Below, piece by piece: positions 34,646-44,001 of a stretch of 61,481 nucleotides of DNA. The position numbers and the translations under genes were made by a program. The notes beneath the pieces were generated by a model. The model was not told the origin of the DNA. It did not search any database and worked only from the letters and a program-made list of their open reading frames with translations. Origin of the DNA: Gammaproteobacteria bacterium. GTDB taxonomy: Bacteria; Pseudomonadota; Gammaproteobacteria; Steroidobacterales; Steroidobacteraceae. Each line of letters starts with the position of its first letter. Position 1 is the first letter of the stretch. The stretch spans positions 1 through 61,481 of the forward strand of contig JANYJY010000073.1 in the NCBI GenBank assembly GCA_025358295.1, given 5' to 3'.

Positions 34646-36070
34646 ATGAATGACGCCGTCGATTCTACCCGTGCCGCCGCTTCTGCACGCATTGAAGATT
34701 CACCGGCGGCGACCGAGCATCAAACGCCGATCCTGATCGCCACCATACTGGCATCGAGCCTGGCTTTCGTCGATGGATCGGTTGTCAATGTCGCGCTGCC
34801 GGCCATCGCTCAGGGCCTGAGCGCCGATGCCGGCAAGCTGCAATGGGTGGTCAACTCCTATCTTCTGCCGTTAAGCGCCCTGCTGCTGCTGGGCGGCGCG
34901 GCCGGCGATCACTTCGGTCGCCGGCGACTGTTGCTTGCCGGCACCGCCTTGTTCGCCCTCGCCTCGCTCGGTTGCGCACTCGCACCCGATCTTCCCACTC
35001 TAATTGCCAGCCGCCTCCTGCAGGGCGTCGGCTCCGCCATGCTCATGCCGAACAGTCTCGCCATTCTCGGACAGTCCTTTGTCGGTGAATCCAAGGGACG
35101 GGCGATCGGCATATGGGCGGCGAGCGGTGCGGCACTGGGCGCGATTGGGCCTGTAATTGGGGGCTGGCTCATTGACCTGGGGAGTTGGCGGGCCATCTTC
35201 TTTCTCAATCTGCCGCTGGCGGCGGCGGCCATCGTCCTAGCCTGGCGCTTTGTGCCGCGCGACCGTGACACTCGCGACAATCCTTTGGATATGGTCGGGG
35301 GATTACTGGCCACGGCGGGACTCGGCGCATTGACCTGGGGCCTCACCATCGGCGCAGGCCGCAACGGATGGACCGCCAGCGCGGTGGCTGCCGTGATTTT
35401 GTCGGTCGCGCTGCTGCTGGGGTTTCTACGATGGGAAAAGCGCTGCGGTGAGGCAGCCATGATGCCGCTCGGCCTATTCGTCTCACCAAGTTTCGTCGGT
35501 CTGACGCTGTTTACATTCTTGCTCTATGGCGCTTTGGGCGAATTGCTGGTGCTCGTACCGTATATGTTGATCAAGGGAGCCGGTTATTCCGCCGTGGCCG
35601 CCGGCGCGGCGCTATTGCCGCTGCCGCTTGTTCTTGGCGTCGCATCACCGGCGGCGGGTGCCCTGGCCGGACGAATTGGGCCGCGGTTGCCCCTCACCGT
35701 CGGCCCCCTGGTCGTCGCCGCCGGATTCCTGTTCTCGGTCAGGATCGACGCGACCGCGAACTACTGGACCGAAGTGATGCCAATGATATTTGTGATTGCG
35801 CTGGGGATGAGCGCCGCGGTGGCTCCCCTGACCACCGCCGTACTGACCTCGGTCGGCGCGCGCCATATCGGTTCTGCGTCGGGCCTGAACAGTGCGGTGG
35901 CGCGCAGCGGCGGGCTCCTCGCCACAGCTTTGCTCGGGTCGGTTCTGGCGGCAGCCGGCACGCAGCTCACCGCGGCGTTTCACACCGCAATGATCCTGGG
36001 AGCCGTGGCCTGCGCCGCCGCTTCGCTCTGCGCTTTCGCGCTGCTTGCGCGGAAATCCGCCCTAAAATAG
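34646..36070 (+). CDS. MFS drug/proton antiporter, DHA2 type
   Basis: 474-residue inner-membrane transporter with about 14 hydrophobic helices. MFS motif A is GDHFGRRRLL and motif C-like GxxxGPxxGGWL reads GAIGPVIGGWL. The ATG at 34646 was preferred over GTG 34631. It is divergent from the isomerase gene. Substrate unknown. Confidence 0.9.
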   Translation: MNDAVDSTRAAASARIEDSPAATEHQTPILIATILASSLAFVDGSVVNVALPAIAQGLSADAGKLQWVVNSYLLPLSALLLLGGAAGDHFGRRRLLLAGTALFALASLGCALAPDLPTLIASRLLQGVGSAMLMPNSLAILGQSFVGESKGRAIGIWAASGAALGAIGPVIGGWLIDLGSWRAIFFLNLPLAAAAIVLAWRFVPRDRDTRDNPLDMVGGLLATAGLGALTWGLTIGAGRNGWTASAVAAVILSVALLLGFLRWEKRCGEAAMMPLGLFVSPSFVGLTLFTFLLYGALGELLVLVPYMLIKGAGYSAVAAGAALLPLPLVLGVASPAAGALAGRIGPRLPLTVGPLVVAAGFLFSVRIDATANYWTEVMPMIFVIALGMSAAVAPLTTAVLTSVGARHIGSASGLNSAVARSGGLLATALLGSVLAAAGTQLTAAFHTAMILGAVACAAASLCAFALLARKSALK

Positions 36071-36162
36071 TCGCTGTTTGGCGCCTCTGCGAGCCTTGAA
36101 TCTGCGGCGGTGTATCATCATATCCCCTCTACGTTTCGATCCGACCCACAAGGAGTAGCGAG

Positions 36163-36690
36163 ATGACTTCATCAACCGAGCGCGCGGTCCTCGCCGGCGG
36201 CTGTTTTTGGGGGGTGCAGGATTTGCTGCGCCGTTATCCTGGCATCATTTCCACTAGAGTCGGCTATTCGGGCGGCGACGTGCCGAACGCCACGTACCGC
36301 AATCACGGCACGCACGCCGAGGCGATCGAAATCATGTTCGATCCCAGGAAAATCAGCTTTAGGAGCATTCTGGAATTCTTCTTCCAGATCCACGATCCGA
36401 CCACGCTGAACCGTCAGGGCAACGACAAGGGACTGAGCTATCGCTCGGCCATCTTCTATACCAGCCCCGAACAGGATCGCATTGCCGAGGAGACTATTGC
36501 CGACGTCGAGGCTTCAGGACTCTGGCCCGGCAAAGTGGTGACCGAAGTGGCGCCCGTGGGCCCCTTCTGGGAAGCCGAACCTGAACACCAGGATTACCTG
36601 GAACGCTATCCCGACGGCTATACCTGTCACTTCATTCGGCCCAACTGGAAACTCCCGGCCAGGAAACTGAGCGGGACCGGCGGCACTTAG
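36163..36690 (+). CDS. msrA: Peptide methionine (S)-sulfoxide reductase
   Basis: 175 residues with the catalytic GGCFWG motif (Cys14) near the N-terminus and the usual [12 protein letters not shown] segment. A strong AAGGAG lies before the ATG. It repairs Met-S-sulfoxide in proteins; msrB follows after 11 bases. Confidence 0.96.
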   Translation: MTSSTERAVLAGGCFWGVQDLLRRYPGIISTRVGYSGGDVPNATYRNHGTHAEAIEIMFDPRKISFRSILEFFFQIHDPTTLNRQGNDKGLSYRSAIFYTSPEQDRIAEETIADVEASGLWPGKVVTEVAPVGPFWEAEPEHQDYLERYPDGYTCHFIRPNWKLPARKLSGTGGT

Positions 36691-36701
36691 GATTCGTAGC
36701 T

Positions 36702-37163
36702 ATGACCACTTACGACATGAATCCGCCCACCACGGCCCAACGCACCGAGATAAGTGCGGGGCTGACCGATGATGAGCGCCGTGTACTGCTGCAGCATGGT
36801 ACCGAGGCAGCATTCTGCGGCGTATTCCTCGACAATAAGAAGGTCGGCATTTACACCTGCCGCTTCTGCGGCTTGCCGCTGTTTCGATCGAGCGCCAAGT
36901 TTGATTCCGGCACGGGCTGGCCGAGCTTCTTTGCGCCCTACGATGAAACACACATCAAGCGAATCCGCGATACCACTTATGGAATGGTCCGGGTGGAAGA
37001 AGTGTGCGCGCGCTGTGGCAGCCATTTAGGCCACGTGTTCCCCGACGGCCCTCCCCCGACCGGCGAGCGACATTGTTTGAATTCGGTGTCGCTGTCATTT
37101 GTGGAGAACGGCAAGCCACTTCCCGACGTGCTGAAGCGAGGCGAGAACTCGGCGACCGCATGA
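36702..37163 (+). CDS. msrB: Peptide methionine (R)-sulfoxide reductase
   Basis: 153 residues. The zinc cysteines are Cys53, Cys56, Cys102 and Cys105; the catalytic Cys125 is in RHCLNS; the GTGWPSF motif is intact. It works with MsrA on the other sulfoxide stereoisomer. No signal peptide, so cytosolic. Confidence 0.96.
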   Translation: MTTYDMNPPTTAQRTEISAGLTDDERRVLLQHGTEAAFCGVFLDNKKVGIYTCRFCGLPLFRSSAKFDSGTGWPSFFAPYDETHIKRIRDTTYGMVRVEEVCARCGSHLGHVFPDGPPPTGERHCLNSVSLSFVENGKPLPDVLKRGENSATA

Positions 37164-37496
37164 GGAACGTTGTAGGTCTCGTTTATATCCCTTCCATTCA
37201 CGTAGGCTTGAGTCGACTCGCATGGTTCGCCGTGCCGCGCGGCGTCACGTACTTGCCGCAGAAGCGGCGCTTTCGACGCGCTGCACAGGGCATACCCGCA
37301 GGCTTTTTGCCGTTTGAACGTAAGGGAAAGTCCCTATGGGGGCCCCCGCCCGGCACAACGGGGTGTTGGGCTACGTAAATTCGCTGACGCGTCTGCAGTG
37401 GTATCTCACGTATGCTGGGCAGCACGCGAATATCGTACCGTCTGTTGGGCGCATTATTTGTGACCGCTGCCGCTTACTCAGCAAGCCGGAGGAGTC
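37164..37496. other. 333-base intergenic region before the CHAD gene
   Basis: No convincing gene. A 72-codon frame starting in the msrB stop is unlike any protein I know and contains two GC palindromes, so I treat it as non-coding. The end holds a strong ribosome binding site (GGAGGAG) for the next gene. Confidence 0.6.
37323..37347. promoter_or_regulatory. Twin palindromes, candidate regulator site
   Basis: AGGGA-AAG-TCCCT (5-base arms, 3-base centre) is followed two bases later by the perfect palindrome GGGGGCCCCC. They lie about 150 bases before the CHAD gene start. A response-regulator or other operator is possible; an RNA hairpin is the alternative. Confidence 0.4.
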
Positions 37497-38321
37497 ATGA
37501 TCGACCGACTCGAGCCCCCTGTCCTCACTACGACGTTGGGCCAACTGCAGATTTCTCTCAGTCGCTCGGTCAACCTGCTCACGCGCACCGCGGCGCCACC
37601 CGCCGTTCATGAAGCCCGCATCGCGATCCGTCGGTTGCGAATCGCCTTGCACTGCCTGAAAGCTCAGCTCATTCCCAGCCTCGGGAAACGCTATAAGTCG
37701 GCGCTTCGTCAGCTTGCCCAGGATCTTGAAGCGGTCAGAGAGGCGGACGCTCGAGTCCTCGCAGTCAATACGCTCATCGAGCGCTACAACACTGTCGATC
37801 GTAAAGAGGCTCGAGAAGTGCTCGCCGTCGTCCACCGCGAGCGAACCCTTTCCCGACGACTGCTGCGCCGGTCAATACAATCCATAGCCTGGAGAGAACG
37901 CGTGGCGGAGCTTGCGCGCTATGCGGAGCACGGCTTCACCGTCGATACCTCGAAAGACGCCATTCTCACCATTCGCAGCAATTTTACGCGCCGCCGTCAG
38001 TATTTTCGGCGGACTCTGCGCGATATCCCCCACAAGCCCCGCCGACTGCACCGTTTAAGACTACGAGTCAAAGATCTTCGGTATCTGACCGAAGATTTCC
38101 TGCAATCACCGACATCTGCGCACGTGATGCGGCTCAAACGTCTGCGACAGCTGCAGAACCGTCTCGGCGAATTTCATGACAACTGGCGCCTGAAGAAATG
38201 GCTGCGCGCCCACTTTCGCGGGCAGCCCATCGCGAATGCTTGGGCCGCCCTGATCAACAGACGCCAAACGCGCTTGCTCCGTCAGGTTCGCCGCCTAGCC
38301 AGGAAGTACCGCATTAAGTAG
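37497..38321 (+). CDS. CHAD-domain protein
   Basis: 274-residue, very arginine-rich helical protein with the CHAD signature VHEARIAIRRLRIAL near residue 40 and its repeat LHRLRLRVKDLRYLTE. CHAD domains bind inorganic polyphosphate. No CYTH (triphosphatase) domain or polyphosphate kinase gene is adjacent. GGAGGAG precedes the ATG. Confidence 0.9.
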   Translation: MIDRLEPPVLTTTLGQLQISLSRSVNLLTRTAAPPAVHEARIAIRRLRIALHCLKAQLIPSLGKRYKSALRQLAQDLEAVREADARVLAVNTLIERYNTVDRKEAREVLAVVHRERTLSRRLLRRSIQSIAWRERVAELARYAEHGFTVDTSKDAILTIRSNFTRRRQYFRRTLRDIPHKPRRLHRLRLRVKDLRYLTEDFLQSPTSAHVMRLKRLRQLQNRLGEFHDNWRLKKWLRAHFRGQPIANAWAALINRRQTRLLRQVRRLARKYRIK

Positions 38322-38362
38322 ATGTCCTGGTGGTACAGGACTACTCACCGGTGCAGATCGCT

Positions 38363-39766
38363 CTATCGAATGAGATGCCACTCCGTCTGACGCCCGGCAA
38401 GGTAGCGCACGCTCTTGCCGTCGAACAGCGCGCCCTGCTCCAACATGATCTGCATACGCTGGCCGCCCCACTCCGGCAGCGACACTGCGACATTGCCCTC
38501 AATCGCGTAGACAGTATCCCGATGCAGCGGCCAATCACCCGTTTGCGGTGTCGGGCCTTGGTTGTCCCACATGCCGATCGTCGGTCCCAGGGAATGCCCA
38601 AAAAAGCCCAGCGGGTGGCTGTAGGTGCTGCAGGCAAGACCCGCAGCGGCGCAACCCTTGATCGTCACTGCAAGAATCTCGTTGCCGGAACGCCCTTCCT
38701 GGAACGATCCGGTCAAGATGTCCTGCCATCGATTGCCGCTTGCCAGGGCGGTCTTTAGTCCCTTGGGCACGTCCTCTTCATCGGCCTTGAGAACGTAGCC
38801 CATTTCCTGAGTGTCGGTACATAGCTTCAGGTAGCAGAACCCCACGTCGGTGTGCAAAACGTCGCCCGCTTCGATCCGTCCCTCGTCGCCACAGTGCCCG
38901 CCCGCGCCACCGACCGGGCAAGGCTCGCCCGCCCGCTGACGATCCACCGTCGGCATAAACCACGGGCGCAATCCGAGCGACTCGAAGCGCTCGCGGATGT
39001 ACCAGGCGACATCATCGGTGGTCGTCACACCGGGCGTGATCACGCGGCCGCTGAACGCCTCAGCGATGACACCGCGGGCAATGCTATCGATGTGCGGATA
39101 CAAGGCCTGCTCGGCCGGTATGCGGGTCTCTATCCAACGCACGACCAGCGCTTCGGCAGACACGAGACGATCGGCATATCCCGGAGGCAATACCGCTACC
39201 AGCCGTTCGTGCAGCGCGTGAGTCAAGCCGTCCGCTGCCGGCCAAGTGCGGGAGACATCGATGCCGATCCGATTCGGATTGCGGTTCACGATCAGCTCAC
39301 CCAACGCTTTCCACTGCGAGTCGAGATCGCCGCCCGACCACGCCGACTTGTAGGGTCCACCGAGGGGATATCGATTAACGGCCAGCCGCTCCACGGTGCC
39401 GTTCGCCGCGCGGCTGAACACCAGCATGGTTGTGCGCCGGGCGGCAAAGCTCGGCTGTGGCACGAGGGTGAAATACACCGGGTCTTCGGCATACTCGCGA
39501 TTCAAGACCACCCACATGTCCAAGCCCGCCTCGGTCATCAGCGCCGGCAGCAGATGCCCCAAGCGCTCCGTCAGAATGCGGTTCTCAGGCTCTACGCGCT
39601 CATGCGGCGGCAGTACGGTGTACGCTACCGCGCTGATGATTTGCCGCCCCTGCGCGGGCTCCGGCGACGCCGCAATCGCAGAAGACGCAAGCAGCAGAGC
39701 TCCAAGCGCCGCGCCACCGCGCTGGAATACCAGGCGCACCTCGCTCGCAAGCAGGCAAATCATCAT
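38363..39766 (-). CDS. Exported M24-family metallopeptidase (Xaa-Pro aminopeptidase-like)
   Basis: 467 residues from the ATG at 39766, with GGAG eight bases upstream and a signal peptide ending near ASSAIAAS. The five metal ligands of the pita-bread fold are visible: two Asp in HTDVGFCYLKLCTD, His in GHSLGP, Glu in YAIEGN and Glu in MLEQG. Probably a periplasmic aminopeptidase or creatinase-fold hydrolase. A longer frame extends over the upstream intergenic region and is unlikely. Confidence 0.87.
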   Translation of the reverse strand: MMICLLASEVRLVFQRGGAALGALLLASSAIAASPEPAQGRQIISAVAYTVLPPHERVEPENRILTERLGHLLPALMTEAGLDMWVVLNREYAEDPVYFTLVPQPSFAARRTTMLVFSRAANGTVERLAVNRYPLGGPYKSAWSGGDLDSQWKALGELIVNRNPNRIGIDVSRTWPAADGLTHALHERLVAVLPPGYADRLVSAEALVVRWIETRIPAEQALYPHIDSIARGVIAEAFSGRVITPGVTTTDDVAWYIRERFESLGLRPWFMPTVDRQRAGEPCPVGGAGGHCGDEGRIEAGDVLHTDVGFCYLKLCTDTQEMGYVLKADEEDVPKGLKTALASGNRWQDILTGSFQEGRSGNEILAVTIKGCAAAGLACSTYSHPLGFFGHSLGPTIGMWDNQGPTPQTGDWPLHRDTVYAIEGNVAVSLPEWGGQRMQIMLEQGALFDGKSVRYLAGRQTEWHLIR

Positions 39767-39874
39767 ATTCGAACTCCGTCGGTATCGCAGGTCGCGGCTA
39801 CCAAGAATAAAGCATCTCTTGCAGCTACGGGAAGTCGCCGGCGCGAACAAAACCATCCAGTTCTCACCGAACTC

Positions 39875-39905
39875 ATACAGTGTTTGATTTTGCTCACTAC
39901 TGTAT
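39875..39905. promoter_or_regulatory. Inverted repeat in the promoter region of the nuclease/helicase operon
   Basis: ATACAGT and ACTGTAT are separated by 17 bases, about 100 bases before the nuclease start. The halves resemble LexA half-sites (TACTGTAT), but the arrangement is inverted relative to a LexA box. It is a candidate operator for the repair operon or for the divergent peptidase. Confidence 0.35.
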
Positions 39906-40002
39906 ACGACCGCCCACCAAGTGCACCCAGCACAAAGGCTCGCGGCACAAATAAATCTGCGTGTACTATGGAGCGACGTTCGAGCAAACCCCAAGCGCCC
40001 TC

Positions 40003-41664
40003 ATGAGTGTTCCAACTCCGCTGCTGCCTCATCGCCCCGCGGCGCTGCTTTACTATCTAAATCACTTTCAGACCGCACTCACTTGGCTGCGTGAACGCTA
40101 CGGGGACTTGTTATCGCCCGAGGAAAGCGAATTCATAGCCGAGTTTTCTCGCCTGCCGCGCGTATCGCAGGCCTTGTTAGTGCGCCTCATCATGCGCCGC
40201 GGCCAGCGATTTCGGGCCTCGAAAATTCGGTATACGGAAATCGGGCCCATCGACCCCGCCTTTGCAGCGCTGATCGAGTTGGGCTGGGTGGATCCCCGTC
40301 CATTGCTCACGTTGGATGAATTAGCGGCGTTGATTACCCGTGCCGAAATGACCGATCTCTTCAACCAGCTACCGGCCAGCCTGTCGAAATCTCAGGCGAT
40401 CGAACAATTGCGCGAAACGTACACCGAATCGCGTTCCTTCGAGGAATGGCGCGGCAATGTCAGTGAGCGCGTGTACTCAGTGACCATCGCCCCACTCTGC
40501 ACACACCTGCGATTATTGTTCTTCGGCAATTTCCGTCAAGAGTGGTCGGAGTTCGTGCTTGCGGACCTAGGTATCTTCAAGTACGAAACGGTTCCTTTCT
40601 CCGGGAATTCCAGGGCCTTCAGTACGCGGCAGGACATCGAGGTCTTCTATGCCCTGTACGAGTGTCGCCGGCGCCTGCACGATGAGGAGCCTCTGCAGCA
40701 GGTACTCGCGCAGTTGCCAAGGGCATCGCTGCAACACGAGTGGCTGGAAGGCCGTCGGGCCAAATTGCTATTCCAGATCGCGCGGCAACATGAACGCAAC
40801 GGCGAGTGGGAAGAGGCTCTGAGACTGTATTTGGATTGCCGTCATCCCGGTGCCCGCCTGCGAGCCATTCGCACCATGGAAAACGCCGACAGACACCGTG
40901 ACGCATTCGCGCTTGCGAAGCAGGCACAAACAAATCCGGAAAGCAGCGCCGAGCAACAAAAGCTGCAGCGCATTGCCCGACGTCTTGAACGAAAGGTAGG
41001 TCTGCCGGCGAGCAATCGCAAGGCCATGGTGCGCCCGGAACGAGTCGACCTAATAGTGCCGCCGCCGTCTGCGGGAGAATCCGTCGAGCAATTGGCGCTC
41101 AATCATTTGGCTGAAGCCCATGCGCCCGTCTACTACGTCGAAAGCGGGCTGATCAATTCTCTGTTCGGATTGCTGTGCTGGGAAGCGATTTTTGCGCCCT
41201 TGAGCGGCGCCTTCTTCCATCCGTTTCAGTTCGGACCCATGGATTTATTCAGCCCGACGTTTCGAGCGCGGCGAGCGCAAGCGTTTCAGGAATGTCTCGA
41301 CGCCCTGGAAGCGAACCACTACGCAGCGCGCATCCAAGACACCTTCCATCGCAAGCAGGGCATACAGTCCCCCTTTGTCGCTTGGAGCCTATTGAATGAG
41401 AAGCTGCTGGAACACGCCCTGACTTGCATTCCGGCCATACACCTGCGCGGCTATTTCGAGCGTCTGCTGGAGAATTTGGCGGACAATCGCAGCGGACTGC
41501 CAGACCTGGTGCAATTCTGGCCGAAAGATAAGCGCTATCGAATGATCGAGGTCAAAGGGCCGGGCGATCGCCTGCAGGACAATCAGCTGCGTTGGATTGA
41601 TTTTTGTTCGGAGCAGCAAATCTCGATCGTCGTCTGCCACGTCCGCTGGGCGGAAACGTTGTGA
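40003..41664 (+). CDS. VRR-NUC (FAN1-like) nuclease
   Basis: 553 residues from the ATG at 40003. The N-terminal 350 residues are helical and FAN1-like. The C-terminal VRR-NUC nuclease domain has the metal-binding GLPDLVQFW and MIEVKGPGD, followed by DNQLRWIDF. FAN1-type enzymes cut branched DNA and act in interstrand crosslink repair. Its stop overlaps the helicase GTG by four bases, so the two products probably work together. Confidence 0.9.
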   Translation: MSVPTPLLPHRPAALLYYLNHFQTALTWLRERYGDLLSPEESEFIAEFSRLPRVSQALLVRLIMRRGQRFRASKIRYTEIGPIDPAFAALIELGWVDPRPLLTLDELAALITRAEMTDLFNQLPASLSKSQAIEQLRETYTESRSFEEWRGNVSERVYSVTIAPLCTHLRLLFFGNFRQEWSEFVLADLGIFKYETVPFSGNSRAFSTRQDIEVFYALYECRRRLHDEEPLQQVLAQLPRASLQHEWLEGRRAKLLFQIARQHERNGEWEEALRLYLDCRHPGARLRAIRTMENADRHRDAFALAKQAQTNPESSAEQQKLQRIARRLERKVGLPASNRKAMVRPERVDLIVPPPSAGESVEQLALNHLAEAHAPVYYVESGLINSLFGLLCWEAIFAPLSGAFFHPFQFGPMDLFSPTFRARRAQAFQECLDALEANHYAARIQDTFHRKQGIQSPFVAWSLLNEKLLEHALTCIPAIHLRGYFERLLENLADNRSGLPDLVQFWPKDKRYRMIEVKGPGDRLQDNQLRWIDFCSEQQISIVVCHVRWAETL

Positions 41665-43907
41665 GTTTTCCAGTGTCGGTGAAAGCGCTCTGTAACTTCA
41701 CGGCCAAGCGTGGTGATCTCGACCGGCGTTTCACGCCCGGGCCGAGCGCTCAGGAAGGGGTCTGGGGACATGCACAAGCCGCCGCGCGTCGGTGCGCATC
41801 ATATGAAACCGAAGTAGCGTTGAATACGACGGAATCCACGCTCATTGTTCGAGGCCGAGCCGACGGCTTCGATAAGGCTGCCGGGCGCGTCGATGAATTT
41901 AAAACATTTCGCGGTGACTTTGCGCGTATGAAGGGCAATCAACGCGCGCTGCATTGGGCACAGCTGAAAACCTATGGCGCCCTGCTCTGCCGGCGGGACG
42001 AACTAACCCACCTCGATTTGGCACTCGTGTACTTCGACGTCGATAGTCAGGAGGAGACCCTCCTGAAGGAGCGCATCCAGGCCGCCGCATTGGAATCCGA
42101 GTTTGTTGCGGCCTGTACACAATTCTCTTCCTGGGCCGCCTCCGAGACTTCTCGCAAGGCCGCCCGCAACGCGGACTTGCTGGCTCTGCAATTCCCCCAT
42201 GCGTCTTTTCACGCGGGCCAGAGGCTGCTAGCGGAAGCGGTCTATAAGGCGGCTGCCCGTGGGGACTGCGTGTTGGCGCAGGCATCCACCGGAATCGGTA
42301 AGACCGTTGGCACTCTTTTCCCCATGCTCAAAGCCTTGGGCGCGGGCAAGCTCGACAAGATATTTTATCTGTCTGCCAAAACTACGGGCCGTCATGCGGC
42401 GGTTGAAGCGACGCAGCTGTTCAAAGCCTCAAAGCCTGACTTGAACCTGCGGGTGCTTGAGCTCGTGGCGCGAGAGAAGGCCTGTGTGTATCCGGAGCGC
42501 TCCTGTCATGGAGAGTCCTGTCCACTCGCCAAGGGTTTTTATGATCGACTGCCCGCTGCGCGCACCGCCGCGGTCGCGGTGAGGCAGCTGGACCACAGTG
42601 CGATTCGCAGCGTCGCCGCCGCGCACCAAGTCTGTCCTTACTATCTGAGCCAAGAATTGGTGCTGTGGGCCGATGTGGTTATCGGCGATTACAATTATTA
42701 TTTCGACACGGGCGGACTGCTCTTCGGCCTTGCCACCGAAAACGAATGGCGCGTGGGCCTTCTGGTCGACGAGGCGCACAACCTGATCGAACGCGCACGC
42801 ACCATGTATACCGTGACCCTCGAGTTCACCGACCTGCAGGCTGCCGCGAAGCAGGCTCCCGCGCCGATCAAACGAGCACTTAACCAGCTCGCCAGTCGTT
42901 GGACGGACCTCTGCGATATGCAAACCGACGACTACTGCGTGCTCGATAAGCTACCCACGGGGTTCTTGACCGCACTAATGCAGGCGGTCACTCGTCTAAG
43001 TGAGTTTGCCGGCGATCAAATCGAGGTGTTGGGCAAGGAACTTGAACGCTTCTATTTTGACGCGGTGCGTTTCAGCCGGCTCGCGGATGAGTTTGCCGGA
43101 CACTCCATCTTCGACATCGCAGGGTCGACGCTGTGCATTCGTAACGTTATTCCGGCACCCTTTCTGAAAAATCGCTTCGCAGCGGCACATGCGTCCATTT
43201 TATTTTCCGGCACTTTGAACCCACCGGGCTTCCACCGGGACTTGCTCGGACTGCCCGAGGACGCGATCTTCTTGGACGTGCCCGCCCCATTCAACGCCGA
43301 ACAACTTGCTGTTCGCATCGTCGGCGACATATCAACCCGTTGGAATCAGCGCGCCGCATCACTCGCGCCCATTGCGACACTGGTGGCGACACAATACACC
43401 GCGCAGCCAGGGAACTATTTGGTTTTCTTGAGCAGCTTTGATTATCTACAGGACCTTCTCACCGAATTCTCGCGCATCTACTCGCTGATCCCTACTTGGA
43501 GGCAGCATCGAGCCATGAGTGAAACAGAGCGAGCCGATTTTGTCTCCAGATTCGCACCGGGCGGGTCCGGTATCGGCTTCGCGGTCTTGGGAGGCGCGTT
43601 TGCGGAAGGGATCGATCTGTCCGGCGATCGCTTGATTGGTGCATTCATCGCAACCCTCGGGCTGCCCCAGGTCAATGCCGTCAATGAGGCGCTCGCAAAT
43701 TGCCTGCAGAAGAGTTTCGGCGTGGGCCACGAGTACACCTATCTATATCCGGGCTTGCAGAAGGTGACCCAGGCGGCGGGGCGCGTCATTCGATCAACGT
43801 CTGACCGCGGCACGCTTTATCTGATCGATGAACGCTATACGCGCTCTAGCGTCACTAGGCTCCTGCCAAGTTGGTGGAGGCCGCAAGCGTGGCAGACCAG
43901 CAATTGA
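41661..43907 (+). CDS. DinG/Rad3-type helicase with N-terminal PD-(D/E)XK nuclease-like domain
   Basis: 748-residue protein. The first 170 residues contain a RecB/Cas4-like nuclease core: GRADGF, VDEFKT and the QLKTY motif. The superfamily 2 helicase follows: Walker A ASTGIGKT, a four-cysteine Fe-S cluster motif around CVYPERSCHGESC and CPYYLS, DEAH in LVDEAHNL, and motif VI in QAAGRVIRS. It is coupled to the VRR-NUC nuclease, which gives an operon with two different nuclease folds and a helicase, most likely for DNA crosslink or flap repair. Confidence 0.92.
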   Translation: MSFPVSVKALCNFTAKRGDLDRRFTPGPSAQEGVWGHAQAAARRCASYETEVALNTTESTLIVRGRADGFDKAAGRVDEFKTFRGDFARMKGNQRALHWAQLKTYGALLCRRDELTHLDLALVYFDVDSQEETLLKERIQAAALESEFVAACTQFSSWAASETSRKAARNADLLALQFPHASFHAGQRLLAEAVYKAAARGDCVLAQASTGIGKTVGTLFPMLKALGAGKLDKIFYLSAKTTGRHAAVEATQLFKASKPDLNLRVLELVAREKACVYPERSCHGESCPLAKGFYDRLPAARTAAVAVRQLDHSAIRSVAAAHQVCPYYLSQELVLWADVVIGDYNYYFDTGGLLFGLATENEWRVGLLVDEAHNLIERARTMYTVTLEFTDLQAAAKQAPAPIKRALNQLASRWTDLCDMQTDDYCVLDKLPTGFLTALMQAVTRLSEFAGDQIEVLGKELERFYFDAVRFSRLADEFAGHSIFDIAGSTLCIRNVIPAPFLKNRFAAAHASILFSGTLNPPGFHRDLLGLPEDAIFLDVPAPFNAEQLAVRIVGDISTRWNQRAASLAPIATLVATQYTAQPGNYLVFLSSFDYLQDLLTEFSRIYSLIPTWRQHRAMSETERADFVSRFAPGGSGIGFAVLGGAFAEGIDLSGDRLIGAFIATLGLPQVNAVNEALANCLQKSFGVGHEYTYLYPGLQKVTQAAGRVIRSTSDRGTLYLIDERYTRSSVTRLLPSWWRPQAWQTSN

Positions 43908-43987
43908 CCCAGCTACTCGACGGAATTCTCCCAACCAATCTTCTGCGCACCGCTTCTATTTCTTATACGGTATGGTCCAGTGCGTAG
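43889..43987 (+). CDS. Short coding-like remnant after the helicase
   Basis: A GTG inside the helicase end opens a 32-codon frame (MADQQLTQLLDGILPTNLLR, then 12 residues) that reads like the beginning of a real protein and stops just before the island. It could be a gene truncated by the insertion or a chance ORF. Confidence 0.25.
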   Translation: MADQQLTQLLDGILPTNLLRTASISYTVWSSA

Positions 43988-44001
43988 AGCAATGCCAGAA
44001 T

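Noticed and set aside
37160-37378. 72-codon ORF after msrB
   Set aside because: It starts in the msrB stop and contains the twin palindromes; no recognisable protein features.
39882-39910. LexA box before the nuclease operon
   Set aside because: The half-sites are in the wrong relative orientation and spacing for a LexA site.
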